From Pseudarthrobacter sp. NamE5 (GTDB taxonomy: Bacteria; Actinomycetota; Actinomycetes; Actinomycetales; Micrococcaceae): a stretch of DNA of 64,000 nucleotides. The DNA is taken from the NCBI RefSeq assembly GCF_005796225.1, contig NZ_VAHO01000005.1, forward strand, positions 186,001 through 250,000, in the 5' to 3' direction. Under the pieces are notes generated by a model. It was not told where the DNA came from. It was given only the letters and a program-made list of their open reading frames with translations, and did no database searches. This document shows, one piece after another, positions 9,147 through 18,965 of this stretch. A program made the translations under genes and the position numbers. Each line of letters opens with the position of its first letter. Position 1 is the first letter of the stretch.

Positions 9147-10286
9147 GTGACTGAGCCCATTGTTGACGCTGCCCCTGCCATCGATTTCGACCTGAAGAAC
9201 CTGCCCAAGGTTTCCCTTCACGACCACCTGGATGGCGGACTCCGTCCGGCCACCATCATCGAGCTGGCAGAGGCCGTTGGCCACACGCTTCCTTCCACCG
9301 AGCCCGTGGCGCTGGGCCAGTGGTTCCGCGAATCCGCCGATTCAGGCTCGCTGGTCCGCTACCTGGAAACGTTCGACCACACCGTTGCCGTCATGCAGAC
9401 CCACGAAGGCCTCTACAGGGTGGCCAAGGAGTTCGTTGAGGACCTGGCTGACGACGGCGTGGTGTACGGGGAAGTCCGCTGGGCGCCTGAGCAGCACCTC
9501 CAGAAGGGCCTCACCCTCGACGAGGCAGTGGAAGCGGTCCAGGAAGGCCTTGAAGCCGGGGTTGAAGCCGTGGGGGAAAGCGGCCGAGAGATCCAGGTGG
9601 GCCAGCTCATTACGGCCATGCGGCATGCGGACCGCGGCCAGGAGATCGCCGAGCTGGCCGTCCGCCACCGCAACAAGGGCGCGGTCGGCTTCGACATTGC
9701 CGGTGCCGAGGACGGCTTCCTGCCGGCCCGCTTCCGGGATGCCTTCACTTACCTGGCGCAGCACAACTTTCCCGCCACCGTCCACGCCGGCGAGGCGGCA
9801 GGACTGGAAAGCATCCAGTCGGCTTTGGTGGACGGACGCGCCCTGCGGCTGGGCCATGGCGTCCGGATCGCCGAGGACATCACGGTGGAGTTCGACGACG
9901 ATCCCGAAAATGACGAGGGCACCATCGGCCTGGTCACCCTGGGGGACCTCTCCAGCTGGATCCGGGACCGGGGCATCGCACTGGAGATCTGCCCGTCGTC
10001 AAACCTGCAGACCGGTGCGATCGCGGGGTTTGGTGACGGCATCGAAAGCCACCCCCTGGACATGCTTTACCAGCTGGGCTTCAACGTCACCATCAACACC
10101 GACAACCGGCTGATGAGCGGGGTCACCCTGACCGACGAGTTCGAGCTCCTGGTGGAGACTTTCGATTATGACCTGGATGACCTGCTCGAGCTCACCCTGA
10201 ACGCCGCCGAAGCTTCCTTCCTGCCCCTGGAGGAGAAGGAGGCGCTGGTGGAGTACATCAACGACGCCTACGCAAACCTTGGCTGA
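9147..10286 (+). CDS. add: Adenosine deaminase
   Basis: Converts adenosine and deoxyadenosine to inosine and deoxyinosine. The 379-residue metal-dependent hydrolase shows HDHLDGG (first zinc histidines, near residue 25), HAGEAAG (zinc His and catalytic region, near residue 215), RLGHGVRI, and NTDNRL with the metal-binding Asp near residue 315. The GTG start at 9147 is preceded by TAAGGT at 9135-9140 with a 6-base gap, so this gene may have its own leaderless promoter in addition to operon read-through. It completes the purine branch of the salvage cluster. Confidence 0.92.
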   Translation: MTEPIVDAAPAIDFDLKNLPKVSLHDHLDGGLRPATIIELAEAVGHTLPSTEPVALGQWFRESADSGSLVRYLETFDHTVAVMQTHEGLYRVAKEFVEDLADDGVVYGEVRWAPEQHLQKGLTLDEAVEAVQEGLEAGVEAVGESGREIQVGQLITAMRHADRGQEIAELAVRHRNKGAVGFDIAGAEDGFLPARFRDAFTYLAQHNFPATVHAGEAAGLESIQSALVDGRALRLGHGVRIAEDITVEFDDDPENDEGTIGLVTLGDLSSWIRDRGIALEICPSSNLQTGAIAGFGDGIESHPLDMLYQLGFNVTINTDNRLMSGVTLTDEFELLVETFDYDLDDLLELTLNAAEASFLPLEEKEALVEYINDAYANLG

Positions 10287-10962
10287 CCTACCGGACAGCG
10301 ACACCGCCGGCACCCCGGTAGGGGAGTTGCTGCACGTGATTGCTTCCCTGCGCGAGCACTGTCCATGGATGGGTGCGCTTACCCATGCCTCGCTGGTGGA
10401 GTACCTCCTGGAGGAGGCCTTCGAGGTTGCCGAAACCATCGAGGCCGGGCATCCCGACGGCGAGCTCCGGGGCGAGCTGGGCGACGTCCTGCTCCAGGTG
10501 GTGCTGCACGCGCGGATTGCCGAGGAACGCGGTTCCTTTACCTTCGACGACGTGGCACGCGGCCTGAGTGCCAAGATGATCCGCCGTAATCCCCATGTTT
10601 TCCGGCCCGACGGCTCCCTGCAGGACAGCTTCCCGGCAACGGTCGACGAAATCGTGCAGAAGTGGGACGCCGTCAAGCGGGCCGAACGGCCGGAACGGCA
10701 GGACCCGTTCGAGGGAATTCCGTTGGCGCTGCCAGCGTTGGCGCGTGCCCAGAAATCCATGGACCGGGCGGCGCGGGCGGGCCTTCCGCCGGCCCAGCCA
10801 CCGGTGCAATCCAGGCCCATCGCTTCTGAGGATGAGCTCGGGGAGCTGCTGCTCGCCGTCGTGCATACCGCCCACGCCAGCGGATACGACGCCGAACGTG
10901 CCCTCCGCAGTGCCGTCCGCCGCTACCAGGAGCGCGTCAGCGGGCAGCGGCAGCAGGAATAA
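10279..10962 (+). CDS. mazG: MazG family nucleoside triphosphate pyrophosphohydrolase
   Basis: Hydrolyses nucleoside triphosphates to monophosphates, thought to clean non-canonical or excess (d)NTPs. The N-terminal helical MazG domain is seen in CPWMGALTHASLVEYLLEE, then EVAETIEAG and GELGDVLLQVVLHARIAEE, which carry the conserved metal-binding Glu and Asp residues. At 227 residues it resembles the actinobacterial single-domain form more than the two-domain E. coli protein. The TTG start at 10279 overlaps the add stop, implying translational coupling. mazG next to eno matches the gene order I recall from M. tuberculosis. Confidence 0.87.
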   Translation: MADLPDSDTAGTPVGELLHVIASLREHCPWMGALTHASLVEYLLEEAFEVAETIEAGHPDGELRGELGDVLLQVVLHARIAEERGSFTFDDVARGLSAKMIRRNPHVFRPDGSLQDSFPATVDEIVQKWDAVKRAERPERQDPFEGIPLALPALARAQKSMDRAARAGLPPAQPPVQSRPIASEDELGELLLAVVHTAHASGYDAERALRSAVRRYQERVSGQRQQE

Positions 10963-11074
10963 CCCTGCGATCATGACGTCCGGGGGCTGGATAGGTTTCC
11001 GTAACCCGCGCCACTCTGGACTACGCTGGTCTTCGACGAGTACGTCGAGTCTTTCTGCAAGATCCCCCCGTTAA

Positions 11075-12376
<1,302 letters not shown>

Positions 12377-12394
12377 TAGCCGCATAAAACAAAC

Positions 12395-12430
12395 AACGGT
12401 GGCTATGGTTGAAGGACCATAGCCACCGTT
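12395..12430 (+). terminator. Rho-independent terminator of eno
   Basis: Perfect 15-bp inverted repeat AACGGTGGCTATGGT (12395-12409) and ACCATAGCCACCGTT (12416-12430) with a 6-base loop, located 19 bases after the eno stop. Only short T content follows. Confidence 0.8.
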
Positions 12431-12500
12431 GCTGTTTCGGCGGCACTTGTTCCAGCCCAGACAGTGGCGGCCCAGGCAGGCTGCGCGTTTCAGGAGTGTC

Positions 12501-13175
12501 ATGGCTACCCGCCGTCCCAAAGTTCCCAAGGTCGCCCCATCCCGCCCGGCAAAGGAAGCCTCGGACGGGGCGGACGTCATCCGCGCCGACTTTGGCTCGG
12601 GCAAGGAGAAGACGGCGGGAGAAGCCCCCGGCGCACAGCCGCCCAGGGCGCAACAGACCGCGGCAGGACCGGCCAGGGAGAACTCCGCCCGCAAAGCCCC
12701 TGATTTCCCGCGGGCCGGGAAGGGGAGCAGGGCCGCCGGAAGCACAGCCAAAAACGGCCAGCCGGAGGATGACGAGGAACAGCAGCCTGTACCTGCCAAG
12801 GCGTTTTCCGGACGGATGCTGGCACTTGCCGTGGTGATGATTGCGATCACCATCATGTTGGCCCCCACCGTGAAGATCTTCTTCGACAAGAAGGCCGAGA
12901 TCGACGCCCTGAATGCTGATATCGCTGCGCGCGAGGCCGAAGGGGATGCCCTGCGGCAGCAGGTCTCGCGGTGGCAGGACCCCAACTACGTGAAACAGCA
13001 GGCCCGCGACCGCATTAACATGGTTATGCCGGGAGAGACCGGCTACTGGGTCTTCGGAAGCGATCTGCCGGCCGGAGAAAGCAGTAGCCAGACCGGCGCA
13101 GCAGCACAAGACCCCGCCGATCTGCCGTGGGTGGATGCCCTGTGGGAGTCCATCACGCGCGCGGCTACAGACTGA
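12501..13175 (+). CDS. Septum formation initiator (FtsB/DivIC family) with long N-terminal extension
   Basis: Bitopic divisome protein that links early and late division proteins through a coiled coil. From ATG 12501 (CAGGAG upstream) the product has about 224 residues: a disordered basic/Pro/Ala region to ~100, one transmembrane helix ~106-123 (LALAVVMIAITIMLAP), a heptad-like coiled coil ~128-155, then the conserved DPNYVKQQARDRINMVMPGE segment. The extension is characteristic of actinobacterial members, compared with about 100 residues in E. coli FtsB. The frame opens upstream at 12429, but that start lies at the eno terminator and has no ribosome site. The gene lies directly upstream of DUF501 and ppx. 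Confidence 0.88.
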   Translation: MATRRPKVPKVAPSRPAKEASDGADVIRADFGSGKEKTAGEAPGAQPPRAQQTAAGPARENSARKAPDFPRAGKGSRAAGSTAKNGQPEDDEEQQPVPAKAFSGRMLALAVVMIAITIMLAPTVKIFFDKKAEIDALNADIAAREAEGDALRQQVSRWQDPNYVKQQARDRINMVMPGETGYWVFGSDLPAGESSSQTGAAAQDPADLPWVDALWESITRAATD

Positions 13176-13203
13176 ACCGCAACAGGAAGGACGGCCCGCC
13201 ACA

Positions 13204-13875
13204 GTGGAATCCAACACGGCAGCCGCCCGGGACGAATCCCGCAAGCCATCAGCGCATGACCTGGAAGTACTGAGCCGACAGCTGGGACGGCCAGTCCGCG
13301 ACGTGGTGGAAATTCCTGCCCGCTGCATTTGCGGCAACCCGCTGGTGGCAGCAACCTCTCCCCGCCTCAGCAATGGGACCCCGTTCCCCACCACCTTCTA
13401 CCTGACCCATCCGGTCATCACGTCAGCCGTCTCCCGGCTCGAGGCCGCAGGCGTCATGAACGAGATGAACGAACAGCTGGCTGGGGACCAGGAACTGTCC
13501 GCTGCCTACCGGTCAGCCCACGAGGCCTACCTCGCTGCCCGCAACGACATCGGGCAGCGGTCCGGCATCGGGGCCGTCCCTGAGATCGACGGCGTCTCCG
13601 CCGGGGGCATGCCCACGCGCGTCAAATGCCTGCACGTCCTGGTGGGACACTCACTTGCTGCCGGCCCCGGCGTCAACCCGCTGGGCGATGAGGCCCTGGA
13701 CCGCATCCGGGAGTGGTGGACTACGGACGCCTGCTACTGCGACGGCGCCTGGGACACCACCGGCGAAGCACCCTCCAAAGACCTGAGCCGCCACGGTCCG
13801 CAGGGCCTGCCGGAGATCGTGGGCCGCCCGGCTCCCGTCCGGAAAACGGCCAACCCGACGGGGGCGGGCGAATGA
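13204..13875 (+). CDS. DUF501 domain-containing protein
   Basis: About 223 residues, with the family hallmark CICGNPLVAATSPRLSNGTPFPT followed by FYLTHP around residues 40-72 (quoted in two parts). Function is unknown. Its constant place between the FtsB-like gene and ppx in actinobacteria suggests an envelope or division role, but that is only inference. GTG 13204 was chosen because AGGAAGG lies a short distance upstream; the frame continues to 13135 inside the preceding gene without a better start. It overlaps ppx by four bases (ATGA). Confidence 0.82.
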   Translation: MESNTAAARDESRKPSAHDLEVLSRQLGRPVRDVVEIPARCICGNPLVAATSPRLSNGTPFPTTFYLTHPVITSAVSRLEAAGVMNEMNEQLAGDQELSAAYRSAHEAYLAARNDIGQRSGIGAVPEIDGVSAGGMPTRVKCLHVLVGHSLAAGPGVNPLGDEALDRIREWWTTDACYCDGAWDTTGEAPSKDLSRHGPQGLPEIVGRPAPVRKTANPTGAGE

Positions 13876-14819
13876 CGCGCGTGGCCGCCATCGATTGCGG
13901 CACCAATTCCATCCGCCTCCTGGTCGCCGACATCGACCGCAGCAACGGCCGCATCGCCCTTCGCGACGTGGTGCGGGAAATGCGCGTGGTGCGGCTGGGG
14001 CAGGGAGTGGACGCCACTGGCGAGCTCGCGCCGGAGGCGCTGGAGCGGACGTTCGCGGCGACAGCCGACTACGGCCGGCTGATCCGGGAGCACGGCGCAA
14101 CGGCAGTCCGTTTTGTGGCGACCTCAGCAAGCCGGGACGCCCGGAACCGCGACGTCTTCGTGGAGGGAATCCGCGACCTTCTGGGCGTGGAACCCGAGGT
14201 CATTTCCGGCGGTGAGGAAGCCGCACTGTCCTTCGCCGGCGCCAGCAGCGTTCTGCCCATCCTGGACGGCCACGAAGTGCTGGTGGTGGACCTGGGCGGC
14301 GGCAGCACCGAGTTCGTCCTGGGTACGGCCGACGGCGTCACAGCAGCGATGTCCGTGGACATCGGTTGCGTGCGCCTCACCGAACGGCACCTCCGGGACG
14401 ATCCGCCCACCGCCGAACAGGTGGCAGCCGCCGAAGCGGACGTGGACGCAGCCATCGCCCGTGTCCGGCAGGGCGTACCGCTGGAACGGGCCACCGCCGT
14501 CGTTGGCGTTGCCGGTTCCATCACCACCATCACCGCACACGCGCTGGGACTGGCCGAGTACGCCCCCGACGCAATCCACGGCACGGAGCTGCCGGTTGAA
14601 ACAATCCGTGCAGCCGCAACTGGACTTCTGGAGATGACCCGGCCGGAACGTGCAGTCCTGCCCTACATGCACCCCGGGCGGGTTGACGTGATTGGTGCCG
14701 GCGGACTGGTGTGGCGGCGGATCCTGGAACAGATGGAAGGGGTCTCCGGTGGGCGCATCACTACTGCAACCGCCAGCGAGCACGACATCCTTGACGGCAT
14801 CGCCCTGAGTATCGGCTGA
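13872..14819 (+). CDS. ppx: Ppx/GppA family exopolyphosphatase
   Basis: Actin-like fold phosphatase that releases phosphate from polyphosphate or removes the 5' phosphate of pppGpp. From ATG 13872 (ATGA overlap with the previous stop) it has 315 residues, the short two-domain form found in actinobacteria. The phosphate-1 loop is AAIDCGTNSIRLLVAD at the N-terminus, VVDLGGGSTEFVLG forms the second phosphate loop near residue 140, and VGVAGSITTITA is the adenosine-like motif. Whether it prefers polyP or pppGpp cannot be read from the sequence. Confidence 0.88.
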   Translation: MTRVAAIDCGTNSIRLLVADIDRSNGRIALRDVVREMRVVRLGQGVDATGELAPEALERTFAATADYGRLIREHGATAVRFVATSASRDARNRDVFVEGIRDLLGVEPEVISGGEEAALSFAGASSVLPILDGHEVLVVDLGGGSTEFVLGTADGVTAAMSVDIGCVRLTERHLRDDPPTAEQVAAAEADVDAAIARVRQGVPLERATAVVGVAGSITTITAHALGLAEYAPDAIHGTELPVETIRAAATGLLEMTRPERAVLPYMHPGRVDVIGAGGLVWRRILEQMEGVSGGRITTATASEHDILDGIALSIG

Positions 14820-14823
14820 ACGC

Positions 14824-16209
14824 ATGCAAATCCCTACCGCCGCCACAGCACCTCCGCTGCGAAGGGCGGGTTCAGCCCTGCTGGCCCTGGTCCTTGCTGC
14901 CTGCTGCCTTTCCTCCGGTCTTTTCACTGCTCCCGCCGCGCAGGCGGATGAGTGGCGGGACAAACAGTACTGGCTTGCCGAATCCGGCATAACCAAAGCT
15001 TGGGAGGTCTCCAAGGGCGCTGGCGTCAAGGTGGCCGTCATCGACAGTGGCGTGGATGCCAGCCACCCTGACCTGAAGGGGGCAGTGGCCCGGGGCTATG
15101 ACGCTTCGGGATCCGGACAGCCCGACGGGCAGAAGAGCGTGGGCGTCAAGCCGGAGCACGGCACCCTGGTGGCCACCATGCTCGCGGGACGCGGCCACCA
15201 GCCCGCCAGCGCCAGCCCAACGCCAACCCCGGGACCCTCCGGGCCAGCGCCGGACGGCATCATCGGGGTGGCGCCGGAGGCACAAATCCTCCCGGTGTCC
15301 ACGTGGCTTGGCTCCACCAATCCCTCGGGCAAGAGTGACCAGGACCAAATTCCGGAGGCTGTCCGGTGGTCGGTGGACAACGGCGCCAAAGTCATCAACA
15401 TCTCGCTTGGCAGCACCACCCCGGAGTGGCCCCAGAGCTGGGACGCGGCTTTCCTCTACGCGGAGCAAAAAGATGTGGTGATCGTTGCCGCCGCCGGCAA
15501 CAGGGTGGGCGGCAATATCCAAGTAGGGGCTCCGGCCACCATTCCAGGTGTCCTCACAGTGGCCGGACTGGACCGCAAGGGCATGGCCAGCATTGACGCG
15601 TCCTCCCAGGGCATCAGCATTGGCGTTGCCGCCCCGGCCGAAAACCTGTTGGGCGGCCTCCCGGGCGGCGGCTACGCTGAGTGGGCCGGAACGTCAGGCA
15701 GCGCGCCCATCGTGGCCGGCGTTGCAGCACTGATCCGGTCCAAGTGGCCCGCCATGAGCGCCGAACAGGTGGTCAACCGGATCGTCACCACTGCCAAGGA
15801 TGCCGGCGCGCCCGGCAAGGACCCGCTCTACGGTTTCGGCGTGCTCAATGCCGAGGCGGCGCTGAAAGACAACGTCCCGGAAGTCACCGCCAACCCGCTG
15901 GGCTCCATCGCTGAATGGATCCGTGTCCACCGGCGGGGCAACCTCGCTACTCCTGCCCCCCTGCCCACCACGGACGTGCCCAGTGCGGCACCCACTCTGC
16001 CGGAAGCAACAGTGCCCGCAGCAGAAGCACCTTCGCAGCGGGACACTGCTGTAGGCGCCGCCGTCGTCATTGGTTTTGGCGTCTTGTTCATCGCAATTAT
16101 CGCGGCAGCTGCCGTCCAGTTGAGGCGGGCCGCGGGGAAGCCGGCTTTGGTCCCGGAGGAACCCGAAACGGGCGCGATGGACAGTGTGGACTCCGGGCGG
16201 AAAACGTAG
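14824..16209 (+). CDS. Mycosin-like S8 (subtilisin) serine protease, secreted and membrane-anchored
   Basis: 461-residue protease with the layout of MycP of type VII secretion: signal peptide (cleavage near residue 41, after AAQA), catalytic domain, proline/threonine-rich linker and a C-terminal membrane helix ~416-437 followed by basic residues. The catalytic triad is visible as Asp74 (VAVIDSGVD), His112 (HGTLVATM) and Ser291 (GTSGSAP), with oxyanion Asn226 (AAAGN). A Pro/Ser-rich insertion near 128-143 interrupts the catalytic domain. No ESX ATPase, EccB-E or WXG100 gene is in this window, so a link to type VII secretion is unproven. It starts 5 bases after ppx and is probably co-transcribed. 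Confidence 0.85.
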   Translation: MQIPTAATAPPLRRAGSALLALVLAACCLSSGLFTAPAAQADEWRDKQYWLAESGITKAWEVSKGAGVKVAVIDSGVDASHPDLKGAVARGYDASGSGQPDGQKSVGVKPEHGTLVATMLAGRGHQPASASPTPTPGPSGPAPDGIIGVAPEAQILPVSTWLGSTNPSGKSDQDQIPEAVRWSVDNGAKVINISLGSTTPEWPQSWDAAFLYAEQKDVVIVAAAGNRVGGNIQVGAPATIPGVLTVAGLDRKGMASIDASSQGISIGVAAPAENLLGGLPGGGYAEWAGTSGSAPIVAGVAALIRSKWPAMSAEQVVNRIVTTAKDAGAPGKDPLYGFGVLNAEAALKDNVPEVTANPLGSIAEWIRVHRRGNLATPAPLPTTDVPSAAPTLPEATVPAAEAPSQRDTAVGAAVVIGFGVLFIAIIAAAAVQLRRAAGKPALVPEEPETGAMDSVDSGRKT

Positions 16210-16231
16210 GTTACGGGCTGGCCCAGCAGTT

Positions 16232-16247
16232 AGTGAAGATTTTCACA
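16232..16247. promoter_or_regulatory. CRP/GlxR-type site in the ndh promoter
   Basis: AGTGA-AGATTT-TCACA matches TGTGA-N6-TCACA at nine of ten fixed positions. It overlaps where the -35 region should lie for the -10 hexamer TATCTT at 16256-16261. This placement suggests cAMP-responsive control of ndh, either class II activation or repression. Confidence 0.5.
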
Positions 16248-16268
16248 AACTGCTGTATCTTTAATGGC

Positions 16269-17753
16269 ATGGCAACCACCCCACAGCTCCAGGACCGTCC
16301 CAGGGTACTCGTCGTCGGCGGCGGGTACGTCGGCCTGTACGTAGCACTCAAACTGCAGAAGAAGATCGCGAATGCCGGTGGCATCGTCACCCTCGTAGAT
16401 CCACTGCCCTACATGACCTACCAGCCTTTCCTCCCCGAGGTAGCCGGCGGCAACATCGAAGCCCGCCACGCAGTGGTCTCCCACCGCAAGCACCTCCAGC
16501 AGACTGAGCTGATCCAGGGGCGCGTCACCTCGATCGACCACGCGAACCGCACCGCCGTCGTGGCTCCCGCCGATGGCGGCGAGCACTTCGAGGTTCCCTA
16601 CTTCGACGTCGTCCTGGCCGCCGGCGCCATCACCCGCACCTTCCCCATCAAGGGCCTCGCGGACAAGGGCATCGGCCTGAAGACCATCGAGGAAGCCGTT
16701 GCGCTGCGCAACAAGGTCCTGGAGCGGATCGAAGTTGCCTCCACCATGACCGATCCGGCTGCCCGCGCCCGCGCCCTCACCTTCGTGGTGGTGGGCGGCG
16801 GCTTCGCCGGCATCGAGTGCATCACCGAGATGGAGGACCTGGCCCGTGCGGCCGTCCGCAACAACCCGCGCATCAGGCAGGAGGAAGTCCGCTTCGTCCT
16901 GGTCGAAGCCATGGGACGCATCATGCCCGAGGTCACGGCCAAGCAGGCCGAGTGGGTGGTGGAGCACCTCCGCAGCCGCGGCATCGAGGTCCTGCTGAAC
17001 ACCTCGCTGGACAGCGCCGAGGGCACCCTCAAGCTCATCAACCTCCCGGATAAGACCCCTGCCCAGGAGTTTGAAGCCGACACCCTTGTCTGGACGGCCG
17101 GCGTGCAGGCCAACCCCATGGTCCGTTCCACCGATTTCCCGCTTGAGCCCCGCGGCCGCGTCCGCGTCCTCCCGGACCTCCGTGTTGCCGGCGACGAAGG
17201 CATCATCGAGAACGCCTGGGCCGCCGGCGATATCGCCGCCGTTCCGGACCTCACCGGCAAGGGCCTGCCGGACGGCACCTGTGTCCCCAACGCCCAGCAC
17301 GCGCTTCGCCAGGCCAAGCGCCTCGCCAAGAACCTGTGGGCTTCGCGCTGGGACAAGCCGCTGAAGGACTACAAGCACAAGAACCTGGGTGCTGTTGCCG
17401 GCTTCGGCCAGTGGAAGGGCGTTGCCAACATCAACCTGGTCGGCAGCATCGGGCTCAAGGGCGGTCTCGCCTGGCTTGCACACCGCGGCTACCACGGCCT
17501 GGCCATGCCCACGTTCGAGCGCAAGTTCCGCGTGATCTTCAACTGGATCCTGAGCTTCTTTGCCGGCCGCGACACCACGCAGCTGATGGACCTGGACAAC
17601 CCGCGTGGCGCGTTCGTGGCGGCAGCCACCCCGGCCCCCAAGCCGGCAGCTGCTCCTGCTCCTGCTCCGGCAGCCGGCGCGGCCGGCGGCTCCGGTTCCA
17701 GCGCCACGGCACCTGCCGTTGCCAAGGAAGCTGTGGCTGCCAAGGCCAAGTAA
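16269..17753 (+). CDS. ndh: Type II NADH dehydrogenase (NAD(P)/FAD-dependent oxidoreductase)
   Basis: Membrane-associated, non-proton-pumping NADH:quinone oxidoreductase, about 494 residues. The FAD-binding Rossmann motif VLVVGGGYVGLYVALKL is at the N-terminus and a second one, FVVVGGGFAGIE, for NADH near residue 180. The C-terminal FAD segment AWAAGDIAAVPD is followed by a membrane-binding amphipathic region and an unusual Pro/Ala-rich tail of about 50 residues. ATG 16269 is chosen because TATCTT ends 7 bases before it and no Shine-Dalgarno sequence is present, as in leaderless mRNAs. The frame opens further upstream inside the protease gene but lacks similarity there. A CRP-like site overlaps the promoter. 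Confidence 0.92.
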   Translation: MATTPQLQDRPRVLVVGGGYVGLYVALKLQKKIANAGGIVTLVDPLPYMTYQPFLPEVAGGNIEARHAVVSHRKHLQQTELIQGRVTSIDHANRTAVVAPADGGEHFEVPYFDVVLAAGAITRTFPIKGLADKGIGLKTIEEAVALRNKVLERIEVASTMTDPAARARALTFVVVGGGFAGIECITEMEDLARAAVRNNPRIRQEEVRFVLVEAMGRIMPEVTAKQAEWVVEHLRSRGIEVLLNTSLDSAEGTLKLINLPDKTPAQEFEADTLVWTAGVQANPMVRSTDFPLEPRGRVRVLPDLRVAGDEGIIENAWAAGDIAAVPDLTGKGLPDGTCVPNAQHALRQAKRLAKNLWASRWDKPLKDYKHKNLGAVAGFGQWKGVANINLVGSIGLKGGLAWLAHRGYHGLAMPTFERKFRVIFNWILSFFAGRDTTQLMDLDNPRGAFVAAATPAPKPAAAPAPAPAAGAAGGSGSSATAPAVAKEAVAAKAK

Positions 17754-17784
17754 CTTACCTGCCGCTCCAGGCTGGAGCGTGTTC

Positions 17785-17819
17785 GACGGCGGCTGTCCCT
17801 TTCAGGGGCAGCCGCCGTC
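17785..17819 (+). terminator. Hairpin terminator after ndh
   Basis: GACGGCGGCTG (17785-17795) pairs with CAGCCGCCGTC (17809-17819), with extra pairing CCT/AGG inside the loop region. It sits 32 bases after the ndh stop. No strong T run follows. Confidence 0.7.
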
Positions 17820-17890
17820 TGCGTTCCCAGGCACACTGGGTGCCCCGCCGGCCTGCTGCGCCACTTTACGTGCCCTTTTAGACTGGCACC

Positions 17891-18835
17891 ATGACCGGCG
17901 AAAAGAACCTTAAGTCCCTGCTGGCCGCCATGCATCCAGCCCAGCGCCACGGCGAGTACGTCTATGTCCTGTGGCCCGAGGGCAGGCCGCTCCTGCCGGG
18001 TATTGAGGCGGCAGTCCGGGAAGCAGAAGGACTTACTGTAGTCCTGCCCCGGGCGGTAGCGGACCAGGAGGGCCTGGCCTATGACTTTGTGGGTGCCTGG
18101 ATCACCCTGCAGGTCCACTCCGCCCTGGAAGCGGTGGGCCTGACCGCCGCGATCAGCAAGGCTCTCACCGAAGCCGGCATCAGCTGCAATGTGCTCGCCG
18201 GCTTCCACCATGACCACCTGCTGGTCCCGGTCGCCGACGCGCCGCTGGCGCTGGAGGTCCTCGCAGGCCTCTCAGCGCGCAGCAGGAACGGGCCGCTGCA
18301 GCCGCCCGTGCTGCGCAGGGAGACCCGGGAGGACCGTGATGCCATCCTCGCCCTCACCGCTGACGCCTTCGCCGTCTCGCCGGTCGCCGGCCTGCCCGTG
18401 CAGGGTGAGCCGGTGGAGGTGGCATTGCTCCGCCGACTCTTCGACTGCAAGGAGTACCTGCCCGAATTCAGCGTGGTGGCGGTGCTGGATGGCAAGGTGG
18501 TGGGGCATGTCATCAGTACCCGGGGCTGGGCGGGCGACCAGCCGCTGCTGGGGCTCGGTCCCCTGTCGGTGGCGCCAAGGCTGCAGCGGCAGGGCATCGG
18601 TTCTGCCCTGATGAAGGAAACCATCACCCGGGCGAATGCTGCGGGTGAGGCCGGCATCGCCCTGCTGGGAAGCACCAAATACTATGCGCGCTTCGGCTTT
18701 GTCCCGGCCGCTTCCTTGGGGGTGCTCCCGCCGGAAGAATCATGGGGCGGCCATTTCCAGCTGCTGCCGCTGGCACTCTGGCCGGGCGGCGTGCACGGGA
18801 CCTTCCGGTATGCCGAACCTTTTGCACTGGTCTGA
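17891..18835 (+). CDS. ACT domain-GNAT acetyltransferase fusion protein
   Basis: 314 residues in two parts. Residues ~5-130 look like a stand-alone ACT-type regulatory protein (COG3602/DUF2241 kind): LLAAMHPAQRHGEYVYV, then ITLQVHSALEAVGLTAAISKAL and GISCNVLAGFHHDHLLVP, which is the amino-acid-binding style core. Residues ~140-314 form a GNAT domain of the YhbS type, with acetyl-CoA loop APRLQRQGIGSALM and the KYYARFGFVPA segment typical of that group. An effector-binding domain fused to an acetyltransferase implies an amino-acid-gated acetylation activity, but the substrate is unknown. TAGACT at 17879-17884, six bases before ATG, indicates a leaderless transcript. Confidence 0.8.
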   Translation: MTGEKNLKSLLAAMHPAQRHGEYVYVLWPEGRPLLPGIEAAVREAEGLTVVLPRAVADQEGLAYDFVGAWITLQVHSALEAVGLTAAISKALTEAGISCNVLAGFHHDHLLVPVADAPLALEVLAGLSARSRNGPLQPPVLRRETREDRDAILALTADAFAVSPVAGLPVQGEPVEVALLRRLFDCKEYLPEFSVVAVLDGKVVGHVISTRGWAGDQPLLGLGPLSVAPRLQRQGIGSALMKETITRANAAGEAGIALLGSTKYYARFGFVPAASLGVLPPEESWGGHFQLLPLALWPGGVHGTFRYAEPFALV

Positions 18836-18855
18836 CGCGATACCATTGACCGGGC

Positions 18856-18929
18856 GCCCCAGTAGCCCAATTGGCAGAGGCAGCGGACTTAAAATCCGCG
18901 TGTTGTGGGTTCGAGTCCCACCTGGGGTA
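18856..18929 (+). tRNA. tRNA-Leu(UAA), short variable arm, no encoded CCA
   Basis: Cloverleaf: acceptor GCCCCAG (18856-18862) with CTGGGGT (18922-18928, one G-U pair), anticodon stem GCGGA/TCCGC with loop CTTAAAA so the anticodon is TAA, T arm GTGGG-TTCGAGT-CCCAC, discriminator A at 18929. Only five bases lie between the anticodon and T stems, whereas leucine tRNAs normally have a long variable arm. The anticodon and the A73 discriminator still point to leucine. UUA codons should be rare in this GC-rich genome. The encoded tail is CGA rather than CCA. Confidence 0.85.
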
Positions 18930-18965
18930 CGAAGTTCTTGCGCCCCGTGATTAGGGGCCTGAAAA

